DNA from: Oscillospiraceae bacterium
GTDB taxonomy: Bacteria; Bacillota; Clostridia; Oscillospirales; Ruminococcaceae
Assembly (NCBI GenBank): GCA_019413245.1
Contig: DXNX01000002.1
Location: 25,762-38,363 of the forward strand
Length of the DNA stretch: 12,602 bases
Direction of reading: 5' to 3'
The position numbers and the translations under genes were made by a program. Positions 12,421-12,602 of this stretch are shown here, one piece after another. The notes under the pieces are model-generated. The model saw only the letters and a program-made list of their open reading frames with translations, ran no database searches and was not told the origin of the DNA. Numbering within the stretch: the stretch's first letter is position 1; each line of letters opens with the position of its first letter.

Positions 12421-12602
12421 CGATGTCGTCCCCCCATCCAAGAATTTCATCCGTCGTTACCGGCGGTGTGTTATAAAACTGCTCAATACCCGCCGGGTGT
12501 TCCGGTTCCGGCTTGCTCGCCGGCGCTGTCCAGTAAACGCAGAACCCCCGCAGCGCGTCCGGCGCGTGGGTCAGTTCGTGCGGCGTGTTCGCCGTGTCGG
12601 AC
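12410..12602 (-). CDS. Terminase large subunit, C-terminal end (partial)
   Basis: Only the last 63 residues are inside the window; the gene continues beyond the right edge, with the first complete codon at 12601. The large terminase is the ATPase and nuclease motor that packages DNA through the portal and cuts it. The visible part begins with the stretch HELTHAPDALRGFCVYW, which matches the final conserved block of large-terminase nuclease domains; the Asp in APDAL sits where the last metal-binding acidic residue is expected. An acidic, proline-rich tail follows, ending DDIDVI. The TGA stop at 12412-12410 lies inside the next gene, giving an 11-nt overlap. Position directly before the portal gene supports the call. 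The ATPase motifs are not visible, so identity rests on this tail and the gene order. Confidence 0.82.
   Translation of the reverse strand, partial: SDTANTPHELTHAPDALRGFCVYWTAPASKPEPEHPAGIEQFYNTPPVTTDEILGWGDDIDVI

Overview
The window is a late structural (virion morphogenesis) region of a double-stranded DNA bacteriophage or prophage. Every supported gene is on the minus strand, so the region is transcribed from the right edge (12602) to the left edge (1). Genes are tightly packed with ATGA or TGATG overlaps and mostly strong AGGAGG-type ribosome binding sites. That signal, the fairly high GC content, and the flavour of the proteins (an M23 lysin with SPOR-like repeats, Clostridia-phage holin-like proteins, tail proteins with an SSGKTFYAGDK motif) suggest a Firmicutes host, probably a gut Clostridia of the Oscillospiraceae/Ruminococcaceae type. 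The host call is inference: no bacterial gene is present to confirm it.

Layout in transcription order. Packaging and head: C-terminus of the terminase large subunit (12410-12602, cut by the window edge), a 72-aa single-span membrane protein, a P22-type portal protein, a 57-aa zinc-ribbon protein, a 106-nt spacer dense in potential hairpins, the scaffolding protein, the major coat protein, and a small beta-rich protein that is probably a capsid decoration protein. A rho-independent terminator follows. Neck and tail: a head-tail connector, a 627-aa P22 gp10-like tail/stabilisation protein, and four tail-fibre or tail-associated genes. Lysis-type genes: an M23 metallopeptidase with two tandem SPOR-like repeats and two holin-like membrane proteins. 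Internal virion proteins: a 351-aa Ser/Gly- then Ala/Gln-rich protein, a second terminator, and the first 304 residues of a large coiled-coil and Gly/Ala-rich protein that runs off the left edge.

No tape measure, tail tube, sheath or tail-assembly chaperone gene is seen between the connector and the tail-fibre genes. Together with the P22-like order of portal, scaffold, coat, connector and stabilisation protein, this points to a short-tailed (podovirus-like) phage; the 351-aa protein and the large left-hand protein would then be the DNA-ejection proteins. The least explained items are the structured spacer at 10197-10302, the zinc-ribbon protein before it, two terminators inside the late operon, and abrupt changes of base composition in the tail-fibre genes.
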